Assembly (NCBI RefSeq): GCF_000212695.1
Contig: NC_015514.1
Span: 3,286,001 to 3,350,000, forward strand
Direction: 5' to 3'
Origin: Cellulomonas fimi ATCC 484
GTDB lineage: Bacteria; Actinomycetota; Actinomycetes; Actinomycetales; Cellulomonadaceae
DNA: 64,000 nt
The notes under the pieces are model-generated. The model did not search any database. It was not told the origin of the DNA and saw only the letters and a list, made by a program, of their open reading frames with translations. Made by a program: the position numbers and the translations under genes. The stretch's first letter is position 1. Each line of letters starts with the position of its first letter. Shown in pieces: positions 1-8,155 of the stretch.

Positions 1-271
1 GGTCGAGCCTGCCGTGCTTGACGCGCAGGTCGTCGAGCATCCGCAGGGCGCTGCGCGCGAAGTAGCCCAGCTCGGCGTGGTGCCGCTTCGCCTCGAGCTC
101 GGTGATGACGACGACCGGCAGGACGACGTCGTGCTCGGCGAAGCGCAGGATCGCCCGGGGGTCGGACAGGAGGACCGACGTGTCGAGCACGTACGTGATC
201 CGACCCGGCGCGGCGGGCGCCTCGTCGTCGTGCTGCGGCGTTCCCGGGACGTGCTGTGCGTTGCTGACCAC
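1..271 (-). CDS. PhoH-like protein with N-terminal PIN domain (5' part, runs off window)
   Basis: The reverse strand reads an open frame from a GTG at 271 to the window edge (about 90 residues). Residues about 24-31 read ITYVLDTS, followed by VLLSDP and then [11 protein letters not shown]. This is the PIN-domain opening with its acidic metal ligands, as found at the N terminus of actinobacterial PhoH/YlaK-type proteins (PIN domain plus PhoH ATPase). GGAGGGAG lies 9 to 16 bases upstream of the GTG, which supports the start. Only the PIN part is visible, so the PhoH ATPase half is inferred from family architecture and from the common pairing with an isoprenyl transferase gene upstream. Likely role is RNA binding or cleavage. 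Confidence 0.75.
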   Translation of the reverse strand, partial: MVSNAQHVPGTPQHDDEAPAAPGRITYVLDTSVLLSDPRAILRFAEHDVVLPVVVITELEAKRHHAELGYFARSALRMLDDLRVKHGRLD

Positions 272-579
272 GGCAGGCTCTCCCTCCGGCGCTACGTGCG
301 CCGTGACGGGCACCTCACGCCGGCGGCCCGCTCGCGCGGGCACCTGGGCCGACGATCGGCGGCGGGACGGGGGCGGCCGGCCCTGGTGCGTGAGGGCCGG
401 GTCCGACCCTCCTCCCGGAGCGGATGCTCCATGGGCTGGCCTCCCGGGGACGACGGTCGCCGTCCTCTACGCGGGAACGTAACCCCGGCCGGTGACACGG
501 CCGGACCGACACGCCACCGCGGCGCGGGGTGTCACGCAACGTTCACCTGACGGTGGCGCGCGCGTCGGGCGGAGGGGGC
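272..579. other. intergenic region between isoprenyl transferase and PhoH-like gene
   Basis: About 300 bases without a convincing gene. A short hairpin (CCGGCCG/CGGCCGG, 485-504) lies 75 bases downstream of the isoprenyl transferase stop and could act as a weak terminator. The rest presumably holds the promoter of the leftward PhoH-like gene, but no clear -35/-10 pair was found. The short frames crossing here have no recognisable protein features. Confidence 0.5.
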
Positions 580-1341
580 TCAGCGGCCGAGGCGACGCTC
601 GCGCGCGGCGAAGGACCGCACGGCGCGCAGGAAGTCCACGCGGCGGAAGTCGGGCCAGTACGCCTCGCAGAAGTAGAACTCGGAGTGCACGCTCTGCCAC
701 AGCAGGAAGCCACCGAGGCGCTGCTCGCCCGAGGTGCGGATGACGAGGTCCGGGTCGGGCTGGCCCTTGGTGTAGAGGCGCTCGGCGATGTGCTCGACGT
801 CGAACTGCTCGGCGAGCTCGTCGACGCTCGTGCCCGTCTGCGCGTGCTCGCGCAGGAAGGACCGGACGGCGTCGGCGATCTCGTGCCGGCCGCCGTAGCC
901 GACGGCGACGTTGACGTGCAGCCCGGTGACGTCCGCGGTGGCCTCTTCGGCCTCGTGCAGCGCGGCGGCCGTCTGCGGGGGCAGCAGGTGCAGCGAGCCG
1001 ACGGCCTGGAGCCGCCAGCGGCCGCTCTCGGCGAGGTCGCGGACCGCGTGCTCGATGATCGCGAGCAGCGGGTCGAGCTCCTCGGCGGGGCGGTTGAGGT
1101 TGTCGGTCGAGAGCATCCACAGCGTCACGACCTCGACGCCGACGTCCTCGCTCCAGCCCAGGAGCTCGGCGATCTTGTCCGCCCCGGCCTGGTGCCCGTG
1201 CGCGGTCGACTCCCCCATGCTGCGCGCCCAGCGACGGTTCCCGTCGAGGATGACGCCGACGTGGCGGGGCACCCGGTCGCGCGGGAGGGAGGCGGCGAGG
1301 CGGCGCTCGTACAGCCGGTACACCGGATGGGGCAGGCGCAC
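580..1341 (-). CDS. uppS: short-chain cis-isoprenyl transferase (UppS family)
   Basis: A 253-residue cis-prenyltransferase that condenses isopentenyl diphosphate onto an allylic diphosphate, supplying Z-prenyl carriers for cell-envelope synthesis. Residues 27-40 read HVGVILDGNRRWAR, containing the catalytic Asp of the family. Near residue 200 is RTSGEQRLGGFLLWQS, the second signature that binds isopentenyl diphosphate. Length is typical. The GTG at 1341 is preceded by GAGGAGAGG. Actinobacteria usually carry two paralogues. This one, next to a hemolysin III gene, resembles the mycobacterial Z,E-farnesyl diphosphate synthase type by position, but product chain length cannot be read from sequence alone. 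It is divergent from trhA. Confidence 0.92.
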   Translation of the reverse strand: MRLPHPVYRLYERRLAASLPRDRVPRHVGVILDGNRRWARSMGESTAHGHQAGADKIAELLGWSEDVGVEVVTLWMLSTDNLNRPAEELDPLLAIIEHAVRDLAESGRWRLQAVGSLHLLPPQTAAALHEAEEATADVTGLHVNVAVGYGGRHEIADAVRSFLREHAQTGTSVDELAEQFDVEHIAERLYTKGQPDPDLVIRTSGEQRLGGFLLWQSVHSEFYFCEAYWPDFRRVDFLRAVRSFAARERRLGR

Positions 1342-1523
1342 GCAGACCTCTCCTCGGATGACGTCGTCGGGACCCGCTCACGGTACCCGTCCCGTGTGTC
1401 GCCCGTGCCGCCTTCCGTCCCGGGGCCGGGCGGCCCGTGCGGCACCGTGCGGCGGGCCGCGCGACACTGGTCCCGACGGGCCGCGGCGAGGTCGCAGAGG
1501 CACGGCGGCCGCGTCGACAGCCC

Positions 1524-1559
1524 AACCTACGGTGACGTAACCTACGCTCTCGTAGGTCA
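1524..1559 (+). promoter_or_regulatory. double palindromic operator upstream of trhA
   Basis: Two overlapping imperfect palindromes. The first runs AACCTACG (1524-1531), four bases, then CGTAAC (1536-1541). The second runs AACCTACG (1539-1546), CTCT, CGTAGGTC (1551-1558). The same layout with the same spacing occurs inverted in front of fadD (17358-17393): 25 of 36 positions match, and most mismatches fall in the spacers. It lies 26 bases before the trhA start. TetR-type repressors commonly bind such sites, but the regulator is not identified. Confidence 0.7.
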
Positions 1560-1584
1560 GGTCGGACGACGAGAGAGACCGCAC

Positions 1585-2280
1585 ATGCGCACCACCTCCG
1601 TGCCCGGTACGGGAGTCACCGAGACGCTCGGCGAGGTCGCCGACGCCATCAAGCCCAAGCTCCGCGGCTGGATCCACGCGGGCGTGGCCCCGTTCGTGCT
1701 CGCGGCCTCGATCGTGCTCGTCGCCCTGTCCCCCACGCCCGCCGCGCGCTGGGCCAACCTCGTGTTCGGCATCTCCGCCGTGATGCTGTTCGGCACGAGC
1801 GCCGTCTACCACCGGGGCCGCTGGTCGCCGCGCGTGCAGGGCGTCCTGCGGCGCCTCGACCACACCAACATCTTCCTCATCATCGCCGGGACCTACACGC
1901 CGCTCGCGGTGCTCCTGCTGCCGGCGTCGACCGCACGCACGCTGCTCGTCATCGTCTGGGCCGGCGCGCTCGTCGGACTGCTCGCGCGCGTCCTGTGGCT
2001 CGGCGCCCCCCGCTGGGTGTACGTGCCGATCTACCTCGCGCTCGGCTGGGTCGCGGTCGGGTTCCTGCCGCAGTTCTGGCAGTCGGGCGGCCCCGCGATC
2101 GTCTGGCTCGTCGCGACGGGCGGCCTCGCGTACACCCTGGGCGCCATCGTGTACGGCCTCAAGCGCCCCAACCCGAGCCCGCGCTGGTTCGGCTTCCACG
2201 AGGTCTTCCACACGCTGACGGTCGTGGGCTACGGCTGCCACTACGTCGCCGTGTCGATCGCGACGTACGGGTCGGCCTGA
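1585..2280 (+). CDS. trhA: hemolysin III / TrhA family membrane protein
   Basis: A 231-residue integral membrane protein with about seven hydrophobic segments, belonging to the hemolysin III/PAQR-like family (TrhA, YqfA). Conserved family positions are visible: SAVYHRGRW after the second helix, LDHTNIFLIIAGTYTP in the middle and a late histidine motif near FGFHEVFHTLTVVGYGCHY, all contributing metal-binding His/Asp residues. These proteins affect membrane-lipid homeostasis. A cytolytic role is doubtful. The ATG at 1585 follows GAGAGAGA, and the open frame extending upstream is non-coding in character. The operator at 1524-1559, shared with fadD, suggests lipid-responsive control. Confidence 0.9.
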   Translation: MRTTSVPGTGVTETLGEVADAIKPKLRGWIHAGVAPFVLAASIVLVALSPTPAARWANLVFGISAVMLFGTSAVYHRGRWSPRVQGVLRRLDHTNIFLIIAGTYTPLAVLLLPASTARTLLVIVWAGALVGLLARVLWLGAPRWVYVPIYLALGWVAVGFLPQFWQSGGPAIVWLVATGGLAYTLGAIVYGLKRPNPSPRWFGFHEVFHTLTVVGYGCHYVAVSIATYGSA

Positions 2281-2325
2281 CCCGTACCGGGCCGCCTGAC
2301 CCGTCCACGTCCGCCGCCCCGGGCG

Positions 2326-3180
2326 TCAGCCGCGCGGCACCACCGCGTACCGGCGGTTCTGCAGCGACGGGTTCGTCTCGCGCACCCGCGCCAGCAGGGC
2401 GCCGTCGACGTCCACGGTCCGCACCGCGGGCTGCTCGTCGAGCTCCAGCCCGACGACGCCGTCGGGCCCCACGACGAGCGACCGGCCCGTGACTCCCCGG
2501 CCCGCCTGGCCGACCGCCACGACGGCCGCGGTGTTCTCGATCGCACGCGCCACGGCCAGCGTCCGCCAGTGCATCGCCTTGAGCTCGCCCGACGCCCATG
2601 CCGCCGGCACGACGAGCACCTGCGCGCCCGCGTCGACCACCCGCCGGGCCGACTCGGGGAAGCGCAGGTCGTAGCACGTCAGCACCCCGAACCGCAGCCC
2701 GCCGACGTCGAGCACGAGCGGCGGCGCGTCGGCCGGCCCCGGCTCCAGCCGGTCGGACTCGCGGTGCCCGAACGCGTCGTACAGGTGCACCTTGCGGTAC
2801 GCCCCGACGAGCGCACCCGCCCCGTCGACGGCGACCACGGCGTTCACGGCGCGCGGCGCCGCACCGCCGGAGCCGTCACCGGTGGAGCCGCCGGGCAGCG
2901 TCGTGCCCGCCACGACCGCGACGCCCGTCGCCGCCGCACGCTCGCGCAGCAGCCGCACGAACGGACCGTCGAGCGGCTCGGCGTGCTCGACCCCCACGCC
3001 CGCGGCCCGGAAGCCCGACGCGTACTCGGGCAGCACGAGCAGGTCCGCACGCACGCGCTCGGCCGTCGCGAACGCCTCCACGACGAGCTCCCGGTTCGCG
3101 GCGTGGTCCTCGCTCACCGCGACCTGCGCCACCGTCACCCGCACGGCGGGACGGACCGGCGGCTGCGGACGCGTGCTCAC
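2326..3180 (-). CDS. carbon-nitrogen hydrolase (nitrilase superfamily, Nit2-like)
   Basis: A 284-residue member of the nitrilase/omega-amidase superfamily, which hydrolyses amide or nitrile C-N bonds in the cytoplasm. The Glu-Lys-Cys triad is visible: Glu in VLPEYASG, Lys in YRKVHLYDAFG and Cys in VLTCYDLRFPE. Sequence is closest in style to bacterial Nit2/YafV-type amidases such as 2-oxoglutaramate amidase or deaminated glutathione amidase. The exact substrate is unknown. The start is a GTG at 3180, because the conserved barrel begins soon after at VRVTVAQVAV and a longer frame upstream only overlaps the next gene. It lies 7 bases downstream of the small membrane protein gene, so co-transcription with mca is likely. 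Confidence 0.88.
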   Translation of the reverse strand: MSTRPQPPVRPAVRVTVAQVAVSEDHAANRELVVEAFATAERVRADLLVLPEYASGFRAAGVGVEHAEPLDGPFVRLLRERAAATGVAVVAGTTLPGGSTGDGSGGAAPRAVNAVVAVDGAGALVGAYRKVHLYDAFGHRESDRLEPGPADAPPLVLDVGGLRFGVLTCYDLRFPESARRVVDAGAQVLVVPAAWASGELKAMHWRTLAVARAIENTAAVVAVGQAGRGVTGRSLVVGPDGVVGLELDEQPAVRTVDVDGALLARVRETNPSLQNRRYAVVPRG

Positions 3181-3187
3181 CGCACGC

Positions 3188-3511
3188 TCACCCGCGCGGA
3201 CCGGGCGCGTCGCCCGACCCGTCCTGCGGAGCGCGCTCACCGCCGTCGGCACGTGTCCCGTCCGACGGCCCGTCACCGGCCCCCGCCCCGGGGGCGTCGT
3301 CCAGCCCGAGCTGCTTCGCACGCCGGTCGACGACGCGCAGCTGCTTGGTCAGCGACAGGAACAGCCCGATCGCAGCGAGCGCGAGCAGGAACGTCACGAC
3401 GAACCCCACGAACCCCGGCGAGCCACCGCCCGTCGGGGTCAGCTCGACGTCACCCGGCGACGGGCTGGGCGTCGCCGCGGCCAGCAGGCCGAGGGCCGCG
3501 AGGGCGCTCAC
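3188..3511 (-). CDS. small single-pass membrane protein downstream of mca
   Basis: A 107-residue protein. It has a hydrophobic N terminus, a Pro/Ser/Gly-rich linker (ATPSPSPGDVELTPTGG), a transmembrane segment (FVGFVVTFLLALAAIGLFLSL), a basic patch (RVVDRRAKQLG) and an acidic, Gly-rich cytosolic tail. Function is not known. The GTG start at 3511 overlaps the mca TGA in a 4-base GTGA arrangement, so translation is coupled to mca. A small membrane protein is found in the same position after mca in mycobacteria (Rv1083), so the pairing is conserved. The likely topology is outside N terminus, inside C terminus, inferred from the positive-inside rule. Confidence 0.8.
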   Translation of the reverse strand: MSALAALGLLAAATPSPSPGDVELTPTGGGSPGFVGFVVTFLLALAAIGLFLSLTKQLRVVDRRAKQLGLDDAPGAGAGDGPSDGTRADGGERAPQDGSGDAPGPRG

Positions 3512-4392
3512 GCGCCGACCGTCCCACGGACACCCGCGAACAGGTCGTCCTCGGGCAGGTGCGTCGGCACGTGCGCGTGCGCGAGCTCGAACTCCTCGGT
3601 CGGCCACTGCGCGAGCTCGATCTCGCGCGGGACCGCGAAGAAGAACCCGTCGGGGTCGATCTGCGTGGCGTGCGCGCGCAGGGCGGCGTCGCGCTGCGGG
3701 AAGAAGTCGGAGCACGGCACGAACGTCGTGGCGGTGCGCTCGGGGATCTCCCGAGCCTGCCGGGAGTCGATCCAGTCCCCGAACGGCGACTCGTGGCCCG
3801 CGGCGACGATCGCGTCGTGCATCGCCCGCATGCGCGCGAGCGAGAAGCCGTGGTTGTAGTACAGCTTGAGCGGCGTCCACGGGTCGCCGTGCCCGCGGTA
3901 CCGCTCGGCGTCGCCTGCCGCGTGGTACGCCTCGTAGGCGACGCGGTGCGTCATGACGTGGTCGGGGTGCGGGTAGCCGCCGGACGGGTCGTACGTCGTC
4001 ATGACGTGCGGACGGAACTCGCGGACCAGCTCGACGAGCGGCGCCGACGCGACCTCGAGGGGCTGCAGCGCGAAGCACCCCTCGGGCAGCGGGGGCAGCG
4101 GGTCACCCTCGGGCAGCCCCGAGTCGACGAAGCCGAGCCAGTGCTGCCGGACGCCCAGGGCCTGCGCGGCGCGTGCCATCTCCGCGAACCGCACGGTCCG
4201 CATGCCCTCGATGCCGCCCTCGACCTGCCCGTACTGCGGGTTGAGCACGTCGCCGCGCTCACCGCCCGTGCACGTGACGACGAGCACGTCGACGCCCTGC
4301 GCGGCGTACATCGCCGTCGTCGCCGCGCCCTTGCTGGACTCGTCGTCGGGGTGGGCGTGCACCGCCATCAGGCGCAGCCGCTCTCCGGTCAC
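3508..4392 (-). CDS. mca: mycothiol S-conjugate amidase Mca
   Basis: A 294-residue zinc amidase of the LmbE/PIG-L fold that cleaves mycothiol-toxin conjugates into a mercapturic acid and GlcN-inositol, a detoxification step specific to actinobacteria. Residues about 12-17 read HAHPDDE, which supplies His and Asp zinc ligands and the catalytic Asp. YPHPDHVMTH (about residue 140) supplies the third zinc ligand. Long insertions and the C-terminal FFFAVPREIELAQWPTEEF segment fit Mca rather than the shorter MshB deacetylase. Two GTG codons are adjacent at 4395 and 4392. I choose 4392 because AGGAGG at 4399-4404 then lies 6 bases away. The gene is divergent from the DUF4307 gene. Confidence 0.93.
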   Translation of the reverse strand: MTGERLRLMAVHAHPDDESSKGAATTAMYAAQGVDVLVVTCTGGERGDVLNPQYGQVEGGIEGMRTVRFAEMARAAQALGVRQHWLGFVDSGLPEGDPLPPLPEGCFALQPLEVASAPLVELVREFRPHVMTTYDPSGGYPHPDHVMTHRVAYEAYHAAGDAERYRGHGDPWTPLKLYYNHGFSLARMRAMHDAIVAAGHESPFGDWIDSRQAREIPERTATTFVPCSDFFPQRDAALRAHATQIDPDGFFFAVPREIELAQWPTEEFELAHAHVPTHLPEDDLFAGVRGTVGA

Positions 4393-4483
4393 CACAGGCC
4401 TCCTGTCGGTCGAGGTGGGGGGACGAGGGACAATGGTCGCGCACCCGACGCGCCACCGTGCCGTCCCGCAGCCGAGGAGTCCC

Positions 4484-4897
4484 GTGAGCCAGACCCCCGC
4501 CGTGCGCCCGCCCGCCGGGCGCTACGGACCCGAGCCTACGTCCCGATCGGTGACGCTCCGGCGTGCCGGGCTGGTGGCGCTCGGCGTCCTCGCCGCCGTG
4601 GTCCTCGCCTGGGTCACGATCGGCGTGCTGCGCGAGCCCGTGCAGTGGAAGGACGTCGGCTTCCGCGTGGACGGCCCGACGTCGACGCAGGTCACGTTCG
4701 AGGTCACGAAGGACCCGGCGCTCGCCGTGACGTGCCAGGTGCAGGCGCTGTCGGAGTCCTACGCGCAGGTCGGCGTGCGGTCGGTCGACGTGGGACCCGC
4801 GGAGGTCCGCACACAGCGCGTGACGGTCCCCGTGCGGACGTCGGAGCTGGCCGTCTCGGGCGTCGTCGTGGGCTGCACGCCGCTCGAGGACCGCTGA
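4484..4897 (+). CDS. DUF4307 membrane-anchored protein
   Basis: A 137-residue protein with a short cytosolic N terminus, one transmembrane helix at about residues 28-48 (AGLVALGVLAAVVLAWVTIGV) and an extracytoplasmic beta-rich domain containing CQVQAL and VVGCTPLE. This matches the DUF4307 family, found beside mca and greA across actinobacteria (Rv1081c in mycobacteria). No biochemical role is established. The GTG at 4484 follows GAGGAG with good spacing. The gene sits between divergent mca and downstream greA, with about 190 bases to the greA start. Confidence 0.85.
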   Translation: MSQTPAVRPPAGRYGPEPTSRSVTLRRAGLVALGVLAAVVLAWVTIGVLREPVQWKDVGFRVDGPTSTQVTFEVTKDPALAVTCQVQALSESYAQVGVRSVDVGPAEVRTQRVTVPVRTSELAVSGVVVGCTPLEDR

Positions 4898-5086
4898 CGA
4901 CCGGCCCGTTGGGCTATCCTGGTCGTTTCACACGCCGCCCCGGTCCGGCGTGACCGCTGGTCGACGCGACCGAGTGGGAACGGCGTGCGAGTGTTCACCG
5001 CCCCTCACGACGCGTGTCCGACCGCGGTCCGACGCCCGGGGCAGACCGCCGGCACCGACCGGCTCGCACGCATGGAAGGAGCGATC

Positions 5087-5572
5087 GTGACCGACACGAC
5101 TGCGGCCACCTGGCTGACGCAGGAGGCCTACGACCGGCTCACGGCCGAGCTCGACCGTCTCAAGGGCGAGGGTCGCGCGGAGATCACGGCGCGCATCGCC
5201 GCCGCCCGCGACGAGGGCGACCTCAAGGAGAACGGCGGCTACCACGCCGCTCGTGAGGAGCAGGCGAAGCAGGAGGCCCGCATCCGCGAGCTCGAGGCCA
5301 AGCTCCGCAACGTCCAGATCGGCACCCCGCCGGACGACGGCGTCGTGGAGCCGGGCATGGTCGTGACGGCCGTCGTCGCGGGGGACGAGATGGTGTTCCT
5401 GCTGGGCTCGCGCGAGATCGCGGGCACCGCGGAGATCGACGTCTTCTCCCCCACGTCGCCGCTGGGCGCCGCGATCAACGGGACCAAGGTGGGCGACACG
5501 ACGTCCTACACCGCCCCGAACGGCAAGGAGATCCCGGTGCAGATCGTCGGCGCCAAGCCGTTCGACGCCTGA
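5087..5572 (+). CDS. greA: transcription elongation factor GreA
   Basis: A 161-residue GreA, which enters the RNA polymerase secondary channel and stimulates cleavage of backtracked transcripts. The N-terminal coiled coil runs from about residue 10 to 75 and carries the acidic tip (AAARDEGDLKENGGYHAAREEQ) including the conserved Asp/Glu pair. The C-terminal FKBP-like domain follows (GTAEIDVFSPTSPLG, then KEIPVQIVGAKPF). The GTG at 5087 is preceded by GGAAGGAG, so a longer in-frame start at 4985 is rejected. A -10-like TATCCT is present at 4915-4920. A strong hairpin follows the stop. Confidence 0.95.
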   Translation: MTDTTAATWLTQEAYDRLTAELDRLKGEGRAEITARIAAARDEGDLKENGGYHAAREEQAKQEARIRELEAKLRNVQIGTPPDDGVVEPGMVVTAVVAGDEMVFLLGSREIAGTAEIDVFSPTSPLGAAINGTKVGDTTSYTAPNGKEIPVQIVGAKPFDA

Positions 5573-5581
5573 GCCGCACGC

Positions 5582-5620
5582 ACGACGGCGGCGCTCCCCT
5601 CGAGGGGGCGCCGCCGTCGT
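5582..5620. terminator. bidirectional hairpin between greA and ilvA
   Basis: Stem of about 17 bp: arms ACGACGGCGGCGC and GCGCCGCCGTCGT extended by CCCC/GGGG around a TCGA loop, with a T bulge. It lies 10 bases after the greA stop and 32 bases before the convergent ilvA stop. There is no long T run, as is usual at such GC content. Confidence 0.8.
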
Positions 5621-5651
5621 CGTTCCCGGCCGGACGTCCGGCTCGCCGGGC

Positions 5652-6854
5652 TCAGTCCGGCTGGACCTGGTAGCCCGCGGCCCGCAGGTGCTGCAGCACC
5701 TGGGCGCAGTGCTCGGGGCCCTTGGTCTCGACCTGCGTCTGGATCGTCACCTGGTCGAACGCGAGGTCCGAGCCGGTGCGCACGTGCGAGACGTGCATGA
5801 CGTTGCCGCCCGTGGCCGCGAGGTCCCGCAGGAGCGCGGCGAGCGAGCCCGGCTTGTCGTCGATCCGCACGCGCACCTGCAGGAACCGGCCGGCGGACGC
5901 CAGGCCGTGCCGCACCACGTGCAGGAGCACCTGGGGGTCGATGTTGCCGCCCGACAGGAGCGCGACGACCGGACCGTCCCAGGCGCCGGGCGTCGCCATG
6001 ATCGTGGCGACGGCGACGGCGCCCGACGGCTCGACGAGCAGCTTGGCGCGCTCCGCGACGAGCAGCACGGCTCGGGAGATGTCCTCCTCCGAGACGGTGC
6101 GGACCTCCAGGTGGTGGCGGTCGAGCACCTCGAACGGCACCGTCCCGGGCACGCCGACGGCGATGCCGTCCGCCATGGTCCGCAGCTCGGGCGCCGGGAT
6201 CGGGTGGTGCGCCTGCAGCGACGCGGGGTAGGCGGCCGCACGAGCGGCCTGGACGCCGATGACGCGGACGTCGGGGCGGGCCTCCGCGAGCGCGGCGACG
6301 ATGCCGGCGGCGAGCCCACCGCCGCCGAGGGGCACGACGACGGTCGCGACGTCGGGCACCTGCTCGACGATCTCGAGCGCGACGGTCCCCTGCCCCGCGA
6401 CGACGTCCTCGTGGTCGAACGGGTGCACGAGCACGGCGCCCGTCCGCTCGGCGTGCTCGCACGCGTGCACGAGCGCCTCGTCGACGGTGCGCCCGACGAG
6501 CTCGACGCGCGCGCCGTAGTCCCGCGTGGCCGCGATCTTCGGCAGCGCCGCGTCGACGGGCATGTAGACGACGGCGTCGATCCCGAGCATCCGCGCCGCG
6601 AGCGCGACGCCCTGCGCGTGGTTGCCGGCGCTGGCCGCGACGACGCCGCGTGCCCGCTCCTGCGGGCTCAGCCGTGACATCCGCACGTACGCGCCGCGGA
6701 TCTTGAACGACCCCGCGCGCTGCAGGTTCTCGCACTTGAGCCACACGTCCGCACCCGCGACGTGCCCGAGGGCGCGGCTCAGCTGCACGGGCGTGCGCTC
6801 GGCGACGCCGTCGAGCAGTCGCGCGGCGGCGCGGACCTCCGCGAGCCCGGTCAC
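5652..6854 (-). CDS. ilvA: threonine ammonia-lyase (threonine deaminase), ACT domain
   Basis: A 400-residue fold-type II PLP enzyme converting L-threonine to 2-oxobutanoate and ammonia, the entry to isoleucine synthesis or to threonine catabolism. The PLP lysine is in NLQRAGSFKIRGAY (about residue 55). The phosphate-binding glycine loop is VVPLGGGGLAAG, and SGGNID occurs near residue 310. An ACT-like domain occupies about residues 325-400 (VRVRIDDKPGSLAALLRDLA). The single short ACT domain resembles the catabolic/TdcB-like form. The GTG start at 6854 overlaps the AI-2E-type permease stop as GTGA, so the two are translationally coupled, with cystathionine gamma-synthase further upstream in the same unit. 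Confidence 0.93.
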   Translation of the reverse strand: MTGLAEVRAAARLLDGVAERTPVQLSRALGHVAGADVWLKCENLQRAGSFKIRGAYVRMSRLSPQERARGVVAASAGNHAQGVALAARMLGIDAVVYMPVDAALPKIAATRDYGARVELVGRTVDEALVHACEHAERTGAVLVHPFDHEDVVAGQGTVALEIVEQVPDVATVVVPLGGGGLAAGIVAALAEARPDVRVIGVQAARAAAYPASLQAHHPIPAPELRTMADGIAVGVPGTVPFEVLDRHHLEVRTVSEEDISRAVLLVAERAKLLVEPSGAVAVATIMATPGAWDGPVVALLSGGNIDPQVLLHVVRHGLASAGRFLQVRVRIDDKPGSLAALLRDLAATGGNVMHVSHVRTGSDLAFDQVTIQTQVETKGPEHCAQVLQHLRAAGYQVQPD

Positions 6855-8155
6855 CGCTGCTCGTCGCGGTCGCGCGCGCCGGACGTACGGTCGCCGGCCC
6901 CCTGCACCGTCGCACCCTCGTCCTCGCCGGTCGCCTGACCGGCACCGAGGTCGCTCTCGTCGGCCTTCGTGGCCGCCCGCTCCGACTCGAGCTCGGCGAC
7001 CTGGGCGATCGCGCGGTCCAGCACGGGGTGCCCCCGGCCGCGGACCGTGACGTGGTCGGACGTCCCGAGCTGGGGGAACTTGTCGTGCCCGTGGAGGTAC
7101 AGCACCACGGTGTTGAGGACGGCGACGATCGGCACCGCGAACAGCGCGCCGAGGATGCCCGCGACGAACGACCCGGCCGCGACGGACAGCAGCACCGCGA
7201 CGGGGTGCAGCGACACCGCGTGCCCCATGAGGAACGGCTGCAGGACGTGCCCCTCGAGCTGCTGCACGCCCAGCACGATCGCGAGCATGACGATCGCGGC
7301 GCCGGGTCCCTGCGCGACGAGCGCGACGAGGACCGCGATCGACCCGGTCACGACCGCACCGACGATCGGCACGAACGACCCGAGGAACACGAGGATGGCC
7401 AGCGGCAGCGCGAGCGGGACGCCGAGGATCGCGGCGCCCACGCCGATGCCGACCGCGTCGACGGCCGCCACGAGGATCTGCGTGCGCGTGTAGGCGCCGA
7501 GCGTGACGACGCCCCGGCGCGCGGCCTGGTGCACGTGCTCGCGGGAGCCGCGCGGCAGCAGCCCGACGACCCATGCCCAGATGGTGCGCCCGTCGAGGAG
7601 GAAGAAGAACGTGCAGAACAGCGCGATGACGGCGCCGGCGAGCAGGTGCCCGACGGTCGTCGCGCCGGTCAGCACCCCGGACAGCACGCTGGACGACGCG
7701 CCCGACGCCGACTCCTGCAGACGGTCGACCCAGCCCTCCAGGTCGGCGGTGGACAGCTGCAGGGGCCCGGTCGCGAGCCAGTCGAGGATCGTGTCGATCC
7801 CCTCGGAGGCCTGGTCCCACAGGTCCCCGATGCCTCGCACGACGGACCGGCCCGCGAGGCCGAGCAGCGTGCCGACGACCGCGACGAGGGCGACGACGGC
7901 GATCCCGGCGGCTGCCCCGCGCCGCAGCCGCAGGCGGCGGTGCAGCCAGCCGACGAGCGGCGCGAGCAGGACCGTGAGCAGCAGCGCGACCGCGACCGGG
8001 ACGACGACGACCTTGAGCTGCGCGATGAGCCACAGCAGCACCGCGAGCGCAGCGCCGATGAGCAGCAGCCGCCACGACCAGGAGGCCGCAGCGCGGACGG
8101 CGGGTGGGACCGCGTGGTCGGCCGGTGCCGTCTTCGTGACCGGTGGCGGGTTCAC
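6851..8155 (-). CDS. AI-2E family transporter (PerM-like permease)
   Basis: A 434-residue polytopic membrane protein of the AI-2E/PerM family. About eight hydrophobic segments are visible: two near residues 30-75, one near 80-105, then a soluble stretch containing [20 protein letters not shown], then further helices from about 170. Family features include the central FFLLDGR segment and the late [22 protein letters not shown]. The C-terminal 60 residues are hydrophilic and acidic. Family members export varied small molecules or sodium. AI-2 transport is not demonstrated for most. The GTG start at 8155 overlaps the upstream stop as GTGA, and its own stop overlaps ilvA the same way. Confidence 0.87.
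   Translation of the reverse strand: MNPPPVTKTAPADHAVPPAVRAAASWSWRLLLIGAALAVLLWLIAQLKVVVVPVAVALLLTVLLAPLVGWLHRRLRLRRGAAAGIAVVALVAVVGTLLGLAGRSVVRGIGDLWDQASEGIDTILDWLATGPLQLSTADLEGWVDRLQESASGASSSVLSGVLTGATTVGHLLAGAVIALFCTFFFLLDGRTIWAWVVGLLPRGSREHVHQAARRGVVTLGAYTRTQILVAAVDAVGIGVGAAILGVPLALPLAILVFLGSFVPIVGAVVTGSIAVLVALVAQGPGAAIVMLAIVLGVQQLEGHVLQPFLMGHAVSLHPVAVLLSVAAGSFVAGILGALFAVPIVAVLNTVVLYLHGHDKFPQLGTSDHVTVRGRGHPVLDRAIAQVAELESERAATKADESDLGAGQATGEDEGATVQGAGDRTSGARDRDEQR

Noticed and set aside
529..1584. Long open frame leading into trhA
   Set aside because: It is antisense to the isoprenyl transferase gene and has low-complexity shadow composition; the trhA start at 1585 fits the family.
2569..4953. 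Plus-strand 794-codon frame across the nitrilase and mca genes
   Set aside because: Arg/Ala/His-rich shadow typical of GC-rich DNA; no domain; antisense to clear genes.
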